Notes: generated from the sequence alone by a model not told the origin. Numbered from the stretch's first letter, positions 1 to 11,283 are shown. The stretch: DNA of 44,813 bases from Phallus indusiatus (GCA_027605045.1 JAQFWX010000198.1:1-44813), one strand, 5' to 3'. Made by a program: numbers and translations.

Positions 1-1
1 A

Positions 2-2223
2 TACTTCGAAGACTCCATGGGATCAAACGGGTTTGAAATTTTGACAAAATGGATGGTTGTTTGTGATCAACCTTTTGAGGAGGTTGAACGGCCGGAGATT
101 CAAAGCCTTGTTGGAGTACAACTGCCGCCCAAGCTCAATAATACCCAGTTCAACAACCATTAAACGACGGGTTATGAAGATGGGTGAGACCATGGAGACT
201 GACATGAAGAACCTTATTGCGGTATGTTCCCTTGCTTCTATCTAGATTTTGCACTCAGGTTTTGTTGAAGAATTTGGATGGCAATGTTAGCCTTTCCTTA
301 GATGCATGGACATCACAAAATGGTTATGCATTCATGGGAATAGTGATGCACTATATAACGAAGGACTGGAAGCTTGGTATGTTCCTCCTCCTATTGAATG
401 ATCCCCGTACTCACATTCCATAATAGAAGAATGTTTAGTCGATTTCCGTGAATTAATTGGGGAGCATTCCGGAAAAAACATGGCGATAACTGTGCACAAG
501 ACCATTGAGTCATTAGGATTAAAAGGCCGAGTATGTTGGTTTTGCTTATCAAAACAAAACCTGAAACTAATAGTAACCTAAGATTCAATCCATTGTGTCT
601 GACAATGCATCAAACAACGACACAATGATGTCTGAACTTGAAGATTTATTCTTCAATCAAGGTATCATATTCAAGGCGGCACATGCGCGGGGTCGATGCT
701 TGCCACATATCGTTCATCTGGCTGCTATTGAGGTATTATATTCTCTATCATGAGAACATAATTACTCACATTGCGTAGCTGTTATTGGGCATAGGAGGAC
801 TCTCTGAATCAGATCTCAAGGATGGTGATCAACGGAACTACCAAGACTCAGCGACACTTTCGATTTCACGAGAAGCAGATGAAAATGCTGTCCAGCAAAA
901 GGATGATTTTGATCAGTACCCATTGTTCAATGATGCCGCGTTACTTCCACCACTTGAAAAGGTAAGAAGTCTTGTAATGATCGCTTTACTCTACTAATGA
1001 AATGCAGCTTCGTAAGATTGTTCGTGCTATCAGATCAAGTCCGCAACGTCGTCAAAAATGGTTTGAAGAGATTGGAATTTCTCGTAGGGATATGAATGGA
1101 CAGTCGACGGAAACTTTAAAGATGCTCATTTTGGACGTTCGGACAAGGTGGGCGTCGTGCCATCAGATGTGCAGTAAGTATTAGTTTTGGTCCGATAAAC
1201 CTATATTATTGAATGCCTACTACAGGGCGTGCGCTCGACTACCAGAAGGAAATAGAGAGTTATGTTGCTAAAAGTATAGAGCTTCGACAATATGAGTTGT
1301 CTGGGAATGAATGGGAAGCAATTATGTTAATCACACATTGGCTTCGGGCATTCCGTGATGCAACTACTCAGATGTCGGCCACGAAACATTCAACATTCTC
1401 CTCTACCCACGCTATTTTCAAAGGCCTGCAAGACCACATCAAAGAACATATTCGTGCACTACCCAGTTCAGCCTCTCCTCAAATAAGAAGTGCATTGCTC
1501 GCATCGCATCGCAAGCTTGGTATCTATTTCTACAAAATCGACGAATCTCCATATCCTATTTGGGCATGTTGTGCGTACATATTCTTTCCTATAATGCATT
1601 ATCTTAAACATGCTTTAGTACTTGATCCCCGAATCAACTACCAGCGCCTTGCTGATGACCATGAGAACGAACCAGAACTTCTCAAAGAAATTCAACAACG
1701 CAAGTATGAGCTTGAGTCTCACTACCGACGTCAATATGCCGGGAAAATATCTGTATCTAAACCCATGTCCACTCCTATAGTGTCAATGTACCGAAGCGGC
1801 ACATTGGCTTCACCTGAGAAACTCAATTTCACTGCTCGCTATGGTCGCCAATACTCTGAGGATCAGGATGAGCTTGAAGAATATTTTCGTACGCCATCGG
1901 AGAAAAACTGGGATGGATGTGATCCGGTCAAATGGTGGGGAGCTAGACAAGCCCAGTTCCCCAACTTGTGCCGTCTTGCCCGTGATATTATGACTATTCC
2001 AGGTATGTCTTTTTGCTTATTTTTGCTTCTTTTTGCTTCAACCTCACTTCCCACCAATTTGTTAGGCTCAGCAGTTGCTGTAGAACGAATTTTCTCTGGT
2101 GGCCGTGACACAATCTCCCTGCGCAGAGCTAGTCTTAAGCCTGATACCATTCGGACCTTGATGCTGGTCAAGCAGAAGCTCAAACTAGCTCGCAATTCAG
2201 TTGAGGATATAATACAATACTAG
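2..2223 (+). pseudogene. hAT transposase (RNase H-like, C-terminal dimerisation region), partial, one frameshift
   Basis: Exons by phase: 2-221, 259-376, 427-530, 583-732, 779-961, 1008-1173, 1226-2002 and 2066-2223, all with GT-AG introns. Visible motifs are the LSLDAWTS block (first catalytic Asp region), IVSDNASNND (second Asp), RGRCLPHIVHLAA, and the C-terminal SAVAVERIFSGG dimerisation/Glu region, followed by a stop at 2221. The N-terminal BED zinc finger would lie left of the window. In exon 1 the frame breaks: VERPE is read in one frame and FKALLEYNCRPSS in the next, so one extra base sits at about position 98. The rest of the gene is open, so the copy is young or recently active. It could be functional if the extra base is a sequencing error. 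Homology is confident; activity is unknown. Confidence 0.85.
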
Positions 2224-2273
2224 TAGACATTATGACATATTAAATATACTGCGTTTACATTGTTTTTATGATT

Positions 2274-2433
2274 CCGTATCCGTATGGACCCGTATTACGG
2301 TGAATACGGTACGTATCCGTTCCGATGGAGCTCTAGCTAGGTGATTATACGGTACGGATACGGCACGGCTATGTCTGTATTTTATCCGTATAATATACGG
2401 CCGTAGCCGTATACGGTACGGTGCCGACCCCTA
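2274..2433. repeat. Subterminal CCGTA/TACGG repeat array of the hAT element
   Basis: More than ten copies of CCGTA or its complement TACGG occur in both orientations within 160 bp between the transposase stop codon and the presumed transposon end. Arrays like this near hAT termini are typical transposase-binding sites. The role is inferred from position. Confidence 0.7.
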
Positions 2434-2441
2434 GTAGCGAG

Positions 2442-3093
2442 TCGGGGTACACGTACTCATACTAGAAAGGCATCTAGATAGTATTATCAATTTTAGAGCT
2501 GCCACGAAGAAAGTATTTCGAACCAAGGGTAATGAAAGGAAACATTGATAATTTACTCTACACTTCAATTTAAATTCCTATATTTCATATCAGGACGCCT
2601 AGACAGAACCGACTGAAGCAATCACCGAAATAATCTCTAGGCTTTAGCCTTTCAATATTGCCACCACCCAATTACACGAACGAGTCTCCAAAAAGTTCTG
2701 GTCCGGCTCCGAGTCAACCCTCGTCGATTATGTTATTATTTCTTTCCCTGGGATTATGAAATGAAGACGACTCGGATGGATTGGATCCACACGTATACTA
2801 CTTGCAATTGTGAACCCCCGAGATGTGAGAGACCAATACCATGGACTTCGAAGAAGCTTATTCGAGGAATAATGAAACTTCAAGCCCAAGTAACAGGACG
2901 CAATAATAAGGACACCGGTGATGTTCATGCAGCGGATGAAATGAGTCTCAGTCCCGTAGGCGATAATCGCCCAGGATGGTTTCCATACTTTGGCCCAAGA
3001 ACTTGAACGGAGATTATGGAATGTTTCCTGCGACAACGATAACTCGTATGTTGAAACTTGGTCCTATTGCTATCCTTCAGATTTTGCTGCTAA
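2442..3093. other. No recognisable gene; weak open frames
   Basis: An open frame at 2761-3006 (+) lies in the same frame as the frames at 3094-3660, but stops at 3004 and 3091 separate them and no good splice pair joins them. I recognise no protein family. It could be the decayed 5' part of whatever gene occupies 3094-3660. Confidence 0.3.
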
Positions 3094-3660
3094 ACGACTC
3101 GAATCGAGGAACATCAAAAACTATGGGTGAATGTTTCTGCCGGAATGGAATTGGATCCAAAGGGTATGGTGCAAGGCCATGCGATCTGTCGAGGAATTGT
3201 CCCCGAAACCGTCGTTGATGGGTTTTTCGACTTTATTATCGAAATAATGAAGTTACTGTCATCACTGGCATTTATTCCAGTGGTCGGTTTGTTGAATTTT
3301 ATTCGAGGATTCCCGATGCAGCCTGATGAACAATAATTTTACCAAATACTTTGTTCCAGGAATGTCGGGAAACGTGATATGTACAGAGAATATTCATTAG
3401 TCGGATTCTTCCATTGGACTGGGCTTGTTCTTAATGTAGCAACAAAAGCTGGAGCATACGTCATTTCTGTCACAAACGGGGAACAACACGGTATGTTCTT
3501 TGAGAATTCTGGAAATGAAGGTAAAATGAATGATTATTCAACGTTAACAAAGATATTACAATTGGATTCAATCAAAACATCCAGATATCCATACGGATTG
3601 GTTAAGAATGTCGGGACTTTCGGCGGTTTCCCAATAAGGATAACGGTAGCAAGACGCTAA
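3094..3660 (+). pseudogene. Unassigned open frame interrupted by one stop, possible gene remnant
   Basis: One frame stays open from 3094 to 3660 except for a single TAA at 3334-3336. It holds hydrophobic stretches around 3220-3310 and ends in a TAA at 3658. Peptide fragments such as GMELDPKGMVQGHAICRG and GLVLNVATKAGAYVISV look protein-like, but I recognise no family. A splice from a GTTTGT donor near 3290 to TTCCAG at 3358 is possible but does not keep the downstream frame. It may be a decayed gene, or an unknown gene whose exon structure I cannot resolve. The next gene to the right is POP5, convergent with this frame. Confidence 0.3.
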
Positions 3661-3771
3661 TCCTTCAATCCTCAAAAAAATCGAAACGGAAAAATCGATG
3701 CTGTAAGAAAATTATAGCCCAAACGCGTTCAATATCGGATTTGAAAAGTCAGTAGATGTCCGAGTGCCAGA

Positions 3772-4459
3772 TCAATCTTGCATCGCTTGAATTTCTTTTT
3801 CACTCTTCTCGAGATAATCGTCGTAATTGTCGCTCCTTTGACCTTGTTTTACATGTTTATCAGCGTAGGTAATAGACCCAGAAAATTTATAAACCTTTTC
3901 CTGCAAAACGTGCTCTGTAACGAGCTATGATTTCCTTGTCGTATTTTATAGCCGCCACTTGTGCATGCTTGATTGTTCCTACGACAAACATCGAATGACT
4001 TATGAGGAGAAAAACCATCTACGAGCAAGACAAACCTGATAAGTGAATCAAACGAGGGATATAATCCCTTCCGTTGATGGACGTAAGTAAAGTAACAGCA
4101 CCCCAGGCGATCCTGTGATGGTCTCGTGCAATACGGATGATACATAAATTCGTAGTAGGAGAGAAATATTTGACTATAAACAAAAATATCAATACTTTCA
4201 TCAAAATCAGAGATAATAGGTCACTTACTGGTCAGGGATGATGCAACAGCGCCCCAGCCAACCTCACCGAAATTTTTGACAACGCTATCTTTGAGCGCTT
4301 GCAATACGTGTCTTGAGTGCAGTTCATCTGTAGACGGAAGAGCTTGATTATTGCATGATATAAGTTCAACCAGAAGCCATCGATTCTACGAGGATAAATG
4401 AGGATTGGGCACACCACCGAAGAAGGCAGAAAGGTTCGACAAACCTTGAAGCGGACCAT
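3772..4459 (-). CDS. POP5: Ribonuclease P/MRP protein subunit POP5
   Basis: Five exons (4459-4445, 4385-4229, 4173-4036, 3978-3895, 3842-3772) join with closed phase to a 154-aa protein, a normal POP5 size. It starts MVRFK then NRWLLVEL, a hallmark POP5/Rpp14 N-terminus. It continues with VKNFGEVGWGAVASSL, KYFSPTTNLCIIRIARDHH, IAWGAVTLL and HLSGTIKHAQ, all matching the fungal family. POP5 is a protein subunit shared by RNase P (5' maturation of tRNA) and RNase MRP (rRNA processing) in the nucleus and nucleolus. The first exon codes only five residues. It lies head to head with the NIF3-like gene, with 105 bp between the start codons, so the two probably share a promoter. Identification is confident from conserved motifs. 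Confidence 0.93.
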
Positions 4460-4564
4460 CAAAAAGATAGTAAGTGACGTAATTGAGATTGGTCATCGAT
4501 CATCCACCATTCAAGAATCAATGGGACACCGTTGGTGACTAGCACGCTCCAACTACTATCTGAC
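4460..4564. promoter_or_regulatory. Divergent promoter region, POP5 / NIF3-like gene
   Basis: Only 105 bp separate the two start codons, which read away from each other, so the core promoters and 5' leaders of both genes must overlap here or extend into the coding regions. I see no distinctive box. Confidence 0.45.
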
Positions 4565-5095
4565 ATGCCACGCTTCTGTTTGGTATTTTATAGTCCCGTT
4601 AAATCAACGCAGAAGATATTGGGACAAATATTTTCCTCTTTTCCTGATATTGTTGGACATATAGGAAATTATCGTGACTGTGGTTTTGTTTCCAGAGGGA
4701 CAGGTAAGCAAAGCGTTATCAGTTCGTTCACTGCTGAATAGCAATGATGATTCCTCTTACTCGGGCTCATATTATTTTGTAATATCTTCCAGGTCAATTT
4801 ACACCACAAGATGGAGCAAATCCCACAATAGGTCAGGTTGGAAAGCCGGAGTTCGTGGAAGAGGATCGGGTAGAAATTGTCATGAATGATAGTGAACATA
4901 AAATTGAACTTCGGAAAGTTGTTGAGAAATTAAAACAAGTACGTACCTGTTTGAGATCTAATTATGCACCAGGGATACAATTGACATTCCCACCAATATT
5001 ATGTTTTATCTTCGGAATTATCCTTCATCATTCACTAGGTGCATGAATACGAAGAGGTTGTATACCATGTATTTCGATTGGAAGAAGGGATATAA
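4565..5095 (+). CDS. NIF3/YqfO C-terminal-like (CutA-fold) small protein
   Basis: Three exons (4565-4703, 4793-4938, 5039-5095) give 113 aa with closed phase. The sequence shows GNYRDCGFVSRGTGQFTP, then GANPTIGQVG, a charged strand ending VEEDRVEIV, and finally VHEYEEVVYHVFRLE. The last corresponds to the HPYEEPAYDVY signature of the insert domain of NIF3/YqfO proteins, which has a CutA/PII-like fold. Fungi carry it as a free-standing protein of about 110 aa, matching this length. The biochemical role of these stand-alone versions is not established; metal or small-ligand binding is inferred from the fold. The ATG at 4565 gives MPRFCLVFYSPV, which fits the family N-terminus better than the in-frame Met at 4532. 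Confidence 0.85.
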
Positions 5096-5446
5096 AAGGA
5101 AATGATAAAGAAAAGGCCAGTTTATTGTATGTGCACCACCCTTTCAGCGCTCGCCGTCTGTTTGATACCCAATAGAGTTTTCGTGGTGATTCAATATCAT
5201 TCATTACGATTCAATGCTTGGTTATTCGGTATCTGAATAGCCATAATTTACTGGTATTTTTGGCTATCATCAGCTGTCATTCGACCCATCATATGCATAG
5301 ATCGCTTCTAACTGGCTTAGTCAGGCAGCTGAATTCAATTGGATCCGATGACCTCCTAAGCCTTCTCATCTTCTGCCGTCACAATTTGAATCTGTACTTT
5401 TAAAGTTTGACGTCCGTTGGACGTCTAATTGTAAAAACACACCACG
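5096..5446. other. Intergenic, nothing recognised
   Basis: AT-rich spacer between the NIF3-like gene and the PhoD gene on the same strand. It must hold the terminator of the first and the promoter of the second. No repeat, RNA gene or conserved frame was seen. Confidence 0.6.
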
Positions 5447-7881
5447 ATGAGCTCGCCACTCAGCTGCGGCCCGCTGCTACGGTAAGCTTTCAAAGATAGT
5501 TTCAGTTGAACAACAAAGATCTCAGCATTCCTCCTTAACCTCATAGCTTCAAAGCCTTGAACTACGACACCTTAACCTGGCACGGTTCACTTTTAATTGT
5601 AACCCTATCAGACGTTTTGCCTTCTTATTTGAACTTGACCCCAAGAGCAACTGAAGCATCTTATCCAGTCTCCATTTATAGTGGTGATGAATATAAGTTC
5701 TGGCGATATAATATAATCATCAGACTTCACGAGGAGGAACAAATGATCAAGTATGAGTTAGAGACGCCACAGGTGAATGGCTCGTTTTGGATTCCAGGCA
5801 AGGATCAAACTATGCGGACTATGTTTTATTCTTGCAACGGGTTTTCGGTTAAAATTCCCGCCGATGCGTTTGCTGGACCGTGTCTCTGGAATGATGTACT
5901 TCTTCGATACTTCGTCACAATTCCCTTGGGCTGATACTTCCCCTTTTTTTCAGGTTCTTCGTCGTAAAGCGTTTATTGAATTAATCATTCAACAGCAAAT
6001 AACATACGTTTTCTAGATCATGCAGAATATCGCTTACATGTAATGATCGGTAAGCCCAAACCAAAGATTTGAGCTTTCCCAGTGATAATTCTCTTTCAGG
6101 AGGCGGCGACCAAATCTATAATGATAGAGTAACAATATCCGGTCCTCTCCAGTCATGGTCAAAGCTAAAAGGTGCAAGACGTCGTGCCGAAACTCCATTC
6201 ACAGAGAAATTGGAAAAAGAGCTCGATGACTGGTACTTGCGCAATTATTTGGACTGGTTTACCACTCCTCCGTTCAAAGACGCAATGGCTTCTATTCCTG
6301 CAATTCAGTTATGGGATGATCACGAGTATGTTTGCATGTCATATATGTAACAGAACCACTAGAGGCGCTGACCCGAGACCTCTCCAAGCATCATCGACGG
6401 CTATGGCTCGTACAAAGACCGCTTCATGAGAACCCCCGTTTTCTTGGGTATCGGAAAAATAGCCTACAAGTATTACATGCTTTTCCAAAATCACACCAAT
6501 CCGAACACATCTGCCTTTGAGGCTGCTGAACCAGCGTTTATACTCGGAGACGAAGACGGCCCTTACATTCAATACAAATCGGTATCGTTATGTACGAATT
6601 TAGGTCCTAGAACGGTCTTTTACGGCCTAGAAGGCCGCGTTGAACGAACAAGAGAACGTATATGCTACGAATCGACCTATGATAAAATGTTTTCCCACTT
6701 GGACAAGGTCATCAAAAAGGAGAAACAAAACATCTGGTGGTGTTGGTTGGAGTGCCTATCGCCTATCCCCGCCTGGTTTGGCTGGAAGGATTACTGAGCA
6801 GTCGATACATCACAGGCCCGTTGAGACTGATAAACCACGTTTTTGGTATTGGAAGTAGCTTTTTCAACAATTTTGATGGCTCTTCAGAGCTCTTGGACGA
6901 CCTAGACGATCACTGTGAGACGAAACTTCCCCCGGTCCGCTCCCTGGTTAACGAACTGACCTTCCTTTCCCAATAGGGTGTGCTGTTCATCATAAACGCG
7001 AAAGAAACGCTTTTGTGCGTCGTCTTCAATCATTTTCAGAACATAAATCTGTTCGAATTACGATTTTGAGTGGTGACGTTCATCTCGCAGCCGTCGGTCG
7101 GTTCTATTCCTCTCCTCGGCTCAACATTCCACAAGTAGTGTTCTCTTCATGAAAAATTTGTTCGACATACTGACCTAATCCTATACAGAATAAAGATTTT
7201 CGATACATGGTGAACATCATTTCTTCTGCAATAACAAATGCTCCACCTCCAGCAGCCGTTGCGAACATGATGCACAGACGTAACAAAATTCACATCCTCG
7301 GCACGCACACCCACGAAAATCTCATGGCACTTTTTCGCGAGACGCCAGACGGCAAAAAAAGAGCCAAGAATACAGTCATGCCGGCTCGGAATTATGTGAT
7401 TATCACAGAACATGCGGGTCTCGCGAAGAATCAAAATCAACAACTCGAGCATCATCAAGAACTCAATCTATTGCGACGCCGGGAAAACTCACAAGCAGAA
7501 ACGGACAGGGACGCTGTCCGACAGGAAAATGGTGATCGGATGGGGCAAAATCTTTTCTCGACTAATGGCTTAGCTGGCGCCGCAGTTCAGGAGACTGAAA
7601 ATAGAGTTGCCAACGGTGCCCCGGCTCAGCATTACCCTGACGGTGAGGTTGGCCAAGAAAAAAGGCTTGCCCAGGGCAGCGATGATATGACCATTGCAAC
7701 AAATGAACAAGGCGGTGTGAACGTTGAAGAAAATATTTCCGTCGCCGCTCCTGCTATGGGCACAGCTAGGCCTTATTCGTTGGATGTTGCATTTAAGGTC
7801 GAGATAAACCCGAAAGATCCGGAAGGAAAAACGACTAGTTACGGATTTTCAATTCCTGCCCTAGATTTATCAGATGCTTAG
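5447..7881 (+). CDS. PhoD-like phosphatase (alkaline phosphatase D family), one-base frameshift
   Basis: Eight exons: 5447-5481, 5547-5895, 5955-5964, 6017-6049, 6100-6325, 6389-6914, 6977-7134 and 7189-7881. Diagnostic blocks are YSCNGFS, GPCLWNDVL, HVMIGGGDQIYND (metal site), IQLWDDHDIIDGYGSY, GVPIAYPRLVWLE, ELLDDLDDHW, RITILSGDVHLAAVGRFY and MVNIISSAITNAPPP. These are the metal-binding and structural motifs of fungal PhoD metallophosphatases (phosphomonoester/diester hydrolysis). I see no signal peptide. The frame breaks in exon 6 between HLDKVIKK and TKHLVVLVGVP. Phase arithmetic shows exactly one base missing, most simply in the A run at 6714-6718. Corrected, the protein would be about 676 aa. 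The low-complexity tail (7440-7760) is acidic and Gln-rich. Function is confident; intactness is not. Confidence 0.88.
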
Positions 7882-8135
7882 AAACGTCACGTCATGCGGA
7901 TATGGAAAAAATATCTTGCATTGAGTACTTGTTTTGTTTTGGTTGCGAGTGCCAGTTTGCTTAATGCAATGCAATATGTAGTTTCTTTTTTGACTTTAGT
8001 AAAATACAACAATTGTGCACTAATTATGAATACAAAAACGTTCATGTTCCTTCCAAGCCTGAGTTCAAGTGAGAATAATATATGAGAAAGTGGGGAATAG
8101 TTGAGCAGAGCTGAGATGAAGTTTGATCTTCCAGG

Positions 8136-11100
8136 TCAACGTTCAAAATAGACTCGTCTTCTTAGACCTCTCAATACCTCACGAATAACCCGTAGCCAGA
8201 CGTGAGCCTTTTGAACATCCGCGAAGAGACGGCGAACATCTTGATCGATTCTATTTACCAGAAGATCCCTTAGATGATACGATTCCTCAATGGGGTCTAA
8301 TGTTTGAAGACTAAGCATAGTCGTAGGTGCCAAATCCGTGATAGTAGATATTGAAGAAGGGCTAGTGTGACCGCCATCAGAGGACTTTTCAAGTATGGGA
8401 GAAAGGCGTGACGATTGGAGAAGGTAATCGAAGCCGTGATATGCACGTAAGATGATGGATAGTTGATCCTCTCTTAACTGGAAGGACAGGGAAGGACACG
8501 TCAAAAAGAGTACAGGAAGAATGACATTTCTACATACCTTGATGGCTTCGTTGACCGACTCGTGAGCTTCGGAGATGGCTTCTTCAACATACTGAAATAG
8601 TTTTCCCATGGTTAACAAGTTTGCTTCGATCTCACGAAGATCTGCATTGGCCCGCTGTAAAACTTTAGGCGCCGTTCTCAAAGCCGATCGTGTTTTCTCC
8701 AAGCGATGTTTTTGATCATGTCGTGCTTTTTCTGCTGGCTTTGACTCGTCGCTTTCAATACGTGCACGCAGCTCGGTATCGGCGTGATGATCTACAAAGG
8801 TGCTAAGGTCGAATCGCAAACGACCACTTTTGGAGGTGACAGAAGTGGTGCCACTTGGCGGAGCATGATTTGTCATACTCGGCTGGTTGTCACTAGCTCT
8901 GTTAGTCTCCAACGAAGCACGAGGGTTGTCCGACAGAGTAGCGCAATCATCGGGGTCTGGGTTCGTTTTGGAGTCTCTTCGTGCTGAATGGGATTTAGTC
9001 TCTCGAAGTGACTTGTATAGTTGTTCTCGTTTATGAGGTCGGCTGGCGGCGGGCTCGATGTCGGTGGTTACCCGGCTCAACAGGCCTTCGGCTTTGCGTA
9101 TCTGATTGCTTATCAGATCGTATTCCGATTTTGCCAGTTCCAGCTGAGTTGACCAATGATCCAAAACGTGCACAGCCAGGTCTCTACTAGCAGCCAACGT
9201 CTCCGATATCGTGAGGAGATCCGGCACGTTGCTTTCGTCGGTTTGCGGCTGAGAGTATGATTGAAGAGCGGACGCGCTTAGGGAGAGATTGTATAGCACA
9301 TTCATAGCAGAGGCAGAGACGTCAAAGGATCCATTGAGTTGGTCTGTCGCCGAAGCAGGTGAACCCGAATAAGAAGATGGAGGTGATGGATAAGGGTTCG
9401 CATGCATACCATGAATCGCTAACGGTTTATGCCATTGCCGCGTACCGGATCTATGGGAAACAGACGATGTTTGAGACCGTTCGCCGGACGACTTCGACGA
9501 AGAACCAGATGATCTTGACTTGATACTCATATCCGACCCCTTCTTGACCAATGTAAATGACGCACTGGGACGAGGAGATCGAGGAGTGTTGTATGCAGAT
9601 GCACCGACATCTCCCGTCCTTGGTGGTAGTTTCAATGGGGGCGGACGAGGTGGCTTCTTCAGACTATCTGCTAGTTCTCCCATAAAGATAGAAATAAACT
9701 CAGTTTTAGCGACATCCACAGGACGTAGTCTGCAGAATCAGTTTAGCGATATAGAATTAACAACAAAGCAATTGGACAGAGTGATCCTTACCCTCTTCCG
9801 TTTCGCATCTCTCTGACCGATTCCTTCCCAAAATACTCTTTATCGCATTCTAACATTGCTTTTAGTACAGCGATGCTGGCGCCATGCTCAGCGGCAGCGT
9901 GTAATGGAGTTTCGCCCCGGTCATCCGTTGCTCGGAGTGGTGCGTGTAGGTGGCGGATCAAGTGAAGGGTGAACAAATACAAAGGAGTATCTTCGACTGA
10001 TTGAATTGGGTCCGATGATGAGTCCAATTCTTTAGTATCTTTCTTAGGATCTCGTGCAGTACGCGCCAGATGATGAAGAGGCGTGAACCCCAGAGTTGAA
10101 TAGAGTCCCATGTCAGCGCCTGCGTAGTACAACGCATCTGCGATCTCGATGCTCGGGGAGTACCGTTGGGAACAAACATAATGAATTGGTGCCAGACCAG
10201 CTTCATCAGAAAAATTCACGAGAATAGATGATGCGTGCGACTGAGATCCATGCAAATTTGAAAGAATCTTGATGGCCTCGCCAGTATCTTGGTTGCGGAT
10301 GGCTTGCAAAAGACTATTGAGGTTACGCCGAATGCCAGCTACATTGAGGTCTGGAGGACTAAGAAGGTTTTTCCCACCAACGTAGAATAGTGTGTTCAAA
10401 AACTTGTCTGGAAATGGTGTACTAGGTCGAAGCTTTCTTTTGCGCGGTTGCATTGTCGATGAAATCTCTAGCTAAAAAGGTAAGGTTAGAACATATTGAT
10501 ACCGTTCAAAGGTACCAAAGACAATCGAATTTGAATCTCGATGACACTTACTTCCGTCCTTCTTGTTATTCTTAATGTTTCCTCGCATAGCCATAAAATC
10601 TCGGGATGATTAAGGGAGTACTGAACAGTCGATTTCTGACTAAGAGATTTGATATCCGGTTTTGCACCTTGTCCCAACTACAAACATTTGTATAAAGCGC
10701 CAATCAGGAGATAAGAAAAGAGATTCTCACTAGTCGTTGCACTACTTGCATATTGCCATCTCTAGCCGCATCTAACAACCAAGCTCAGAACAACGGTTGA
10801 TATTCTGAGTAACAATACACGTACACATTAGAGGTGTCGCGCCTTGCTCGTCCATCGCGTTGACATCCAGTAAACCGAACGTATATTCGAAAAGATACGT
10901 GATCTCCACTGACATGTTCAACCAAGACATTAGTCCTAGCAATGTCGCTCCACCTGCCCAAGGGAGGGGCGCGTTTAAAGAATACAAAGAAAGCTGGTCG
11001 TGCTGGCAGACTAATCTCAGCACCTCCAACTGAGAGTCTGACAGTCGAATCTGATTCTCGGTGTCAAAAGCAATGATTCTATTCGATGAAAGCAAACTGA

Positions 11101-11283
11101 ATGGTCATGAAAGGAATGCTCAGGGATATCAACTCACGCGGGGCCTAAGGCTGCGTAATGCAAAGCGTTACGACCTAGTTCATCGGTAGCATTGACGTCA
11201 GCATAAGACGCGAGACTCTCTTGGACAGCAATGGGATCGGCTGCGACAACTGCTTGGAGGAGCTGTTGGGTCTTCGAAGTCAT
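8136..11283 (-). CDS. Ankyrin-repeat protein with C-terminal coiled coil
   Basis: Seven exons (11283-11138, 11096-10825, 10783-10731, 10677-10552, 10471-9792, 9729-8538, 8477-8136) give 936 aa with every phase closing. Ankyrin-type units appear at the N-terminus (ELGRNALHYAALG, EQGATPLM) and in residues about 200-425 (AGLAPIHYVC, LGFTPLHHLAR, RGETPLHAAAEHG, GLRPVDVAKTE). Residues about 430-560 are Ser/Pro-rich with a PPRPPPLKLPP run, which could bind SH3 domains. The last third is charged and helical, probably coiled coil, with heptad-like KARHDQKHRLEKTRSAL and EANLLTMGKLFQYVEEA. No catalytic domain is seen, so a scaffold or regulatory role is inferred only from the repeats. Transcribed towards the PhoD gene with 254 bp between stops. 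The family is common in Agaricomycetes but I cannot name an ortholog. Confidence 0.85.

Larger units (their letters stand above)
1..2434 (+). mobile_element. hAT-superfamily DNA transposon, 3' portion (5' end outside window)
   Basis: The coding region matches a fungal hAT transposase. It is followed by about 160 bp densely packed with CCGTA/TACGG motifs, then by GTGCCGACCCCTA at 2421-2433. Read from the outside in, that end is TAGGGGTCGGCAC, which has the look of a hAT terminal inverted repeat. The 8 bp just beyond (about 2434-2441, GTAGCGAG) would be the target-site duplication, but the left end is not in the window, so neither the TIR partner nor the duplication can be confirmed. The call rests on the transposase motifs; the right boundary is inferred and may be off by one or two bases. 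Confidence 0.85.

Noticed and set aside
5896..6016. One long intron in place of two introns plus a microexon in the PhoD gene
   Set aside because: Joining 5895 to 6017 breaks the reading phase and loses the conserved VLR segment.
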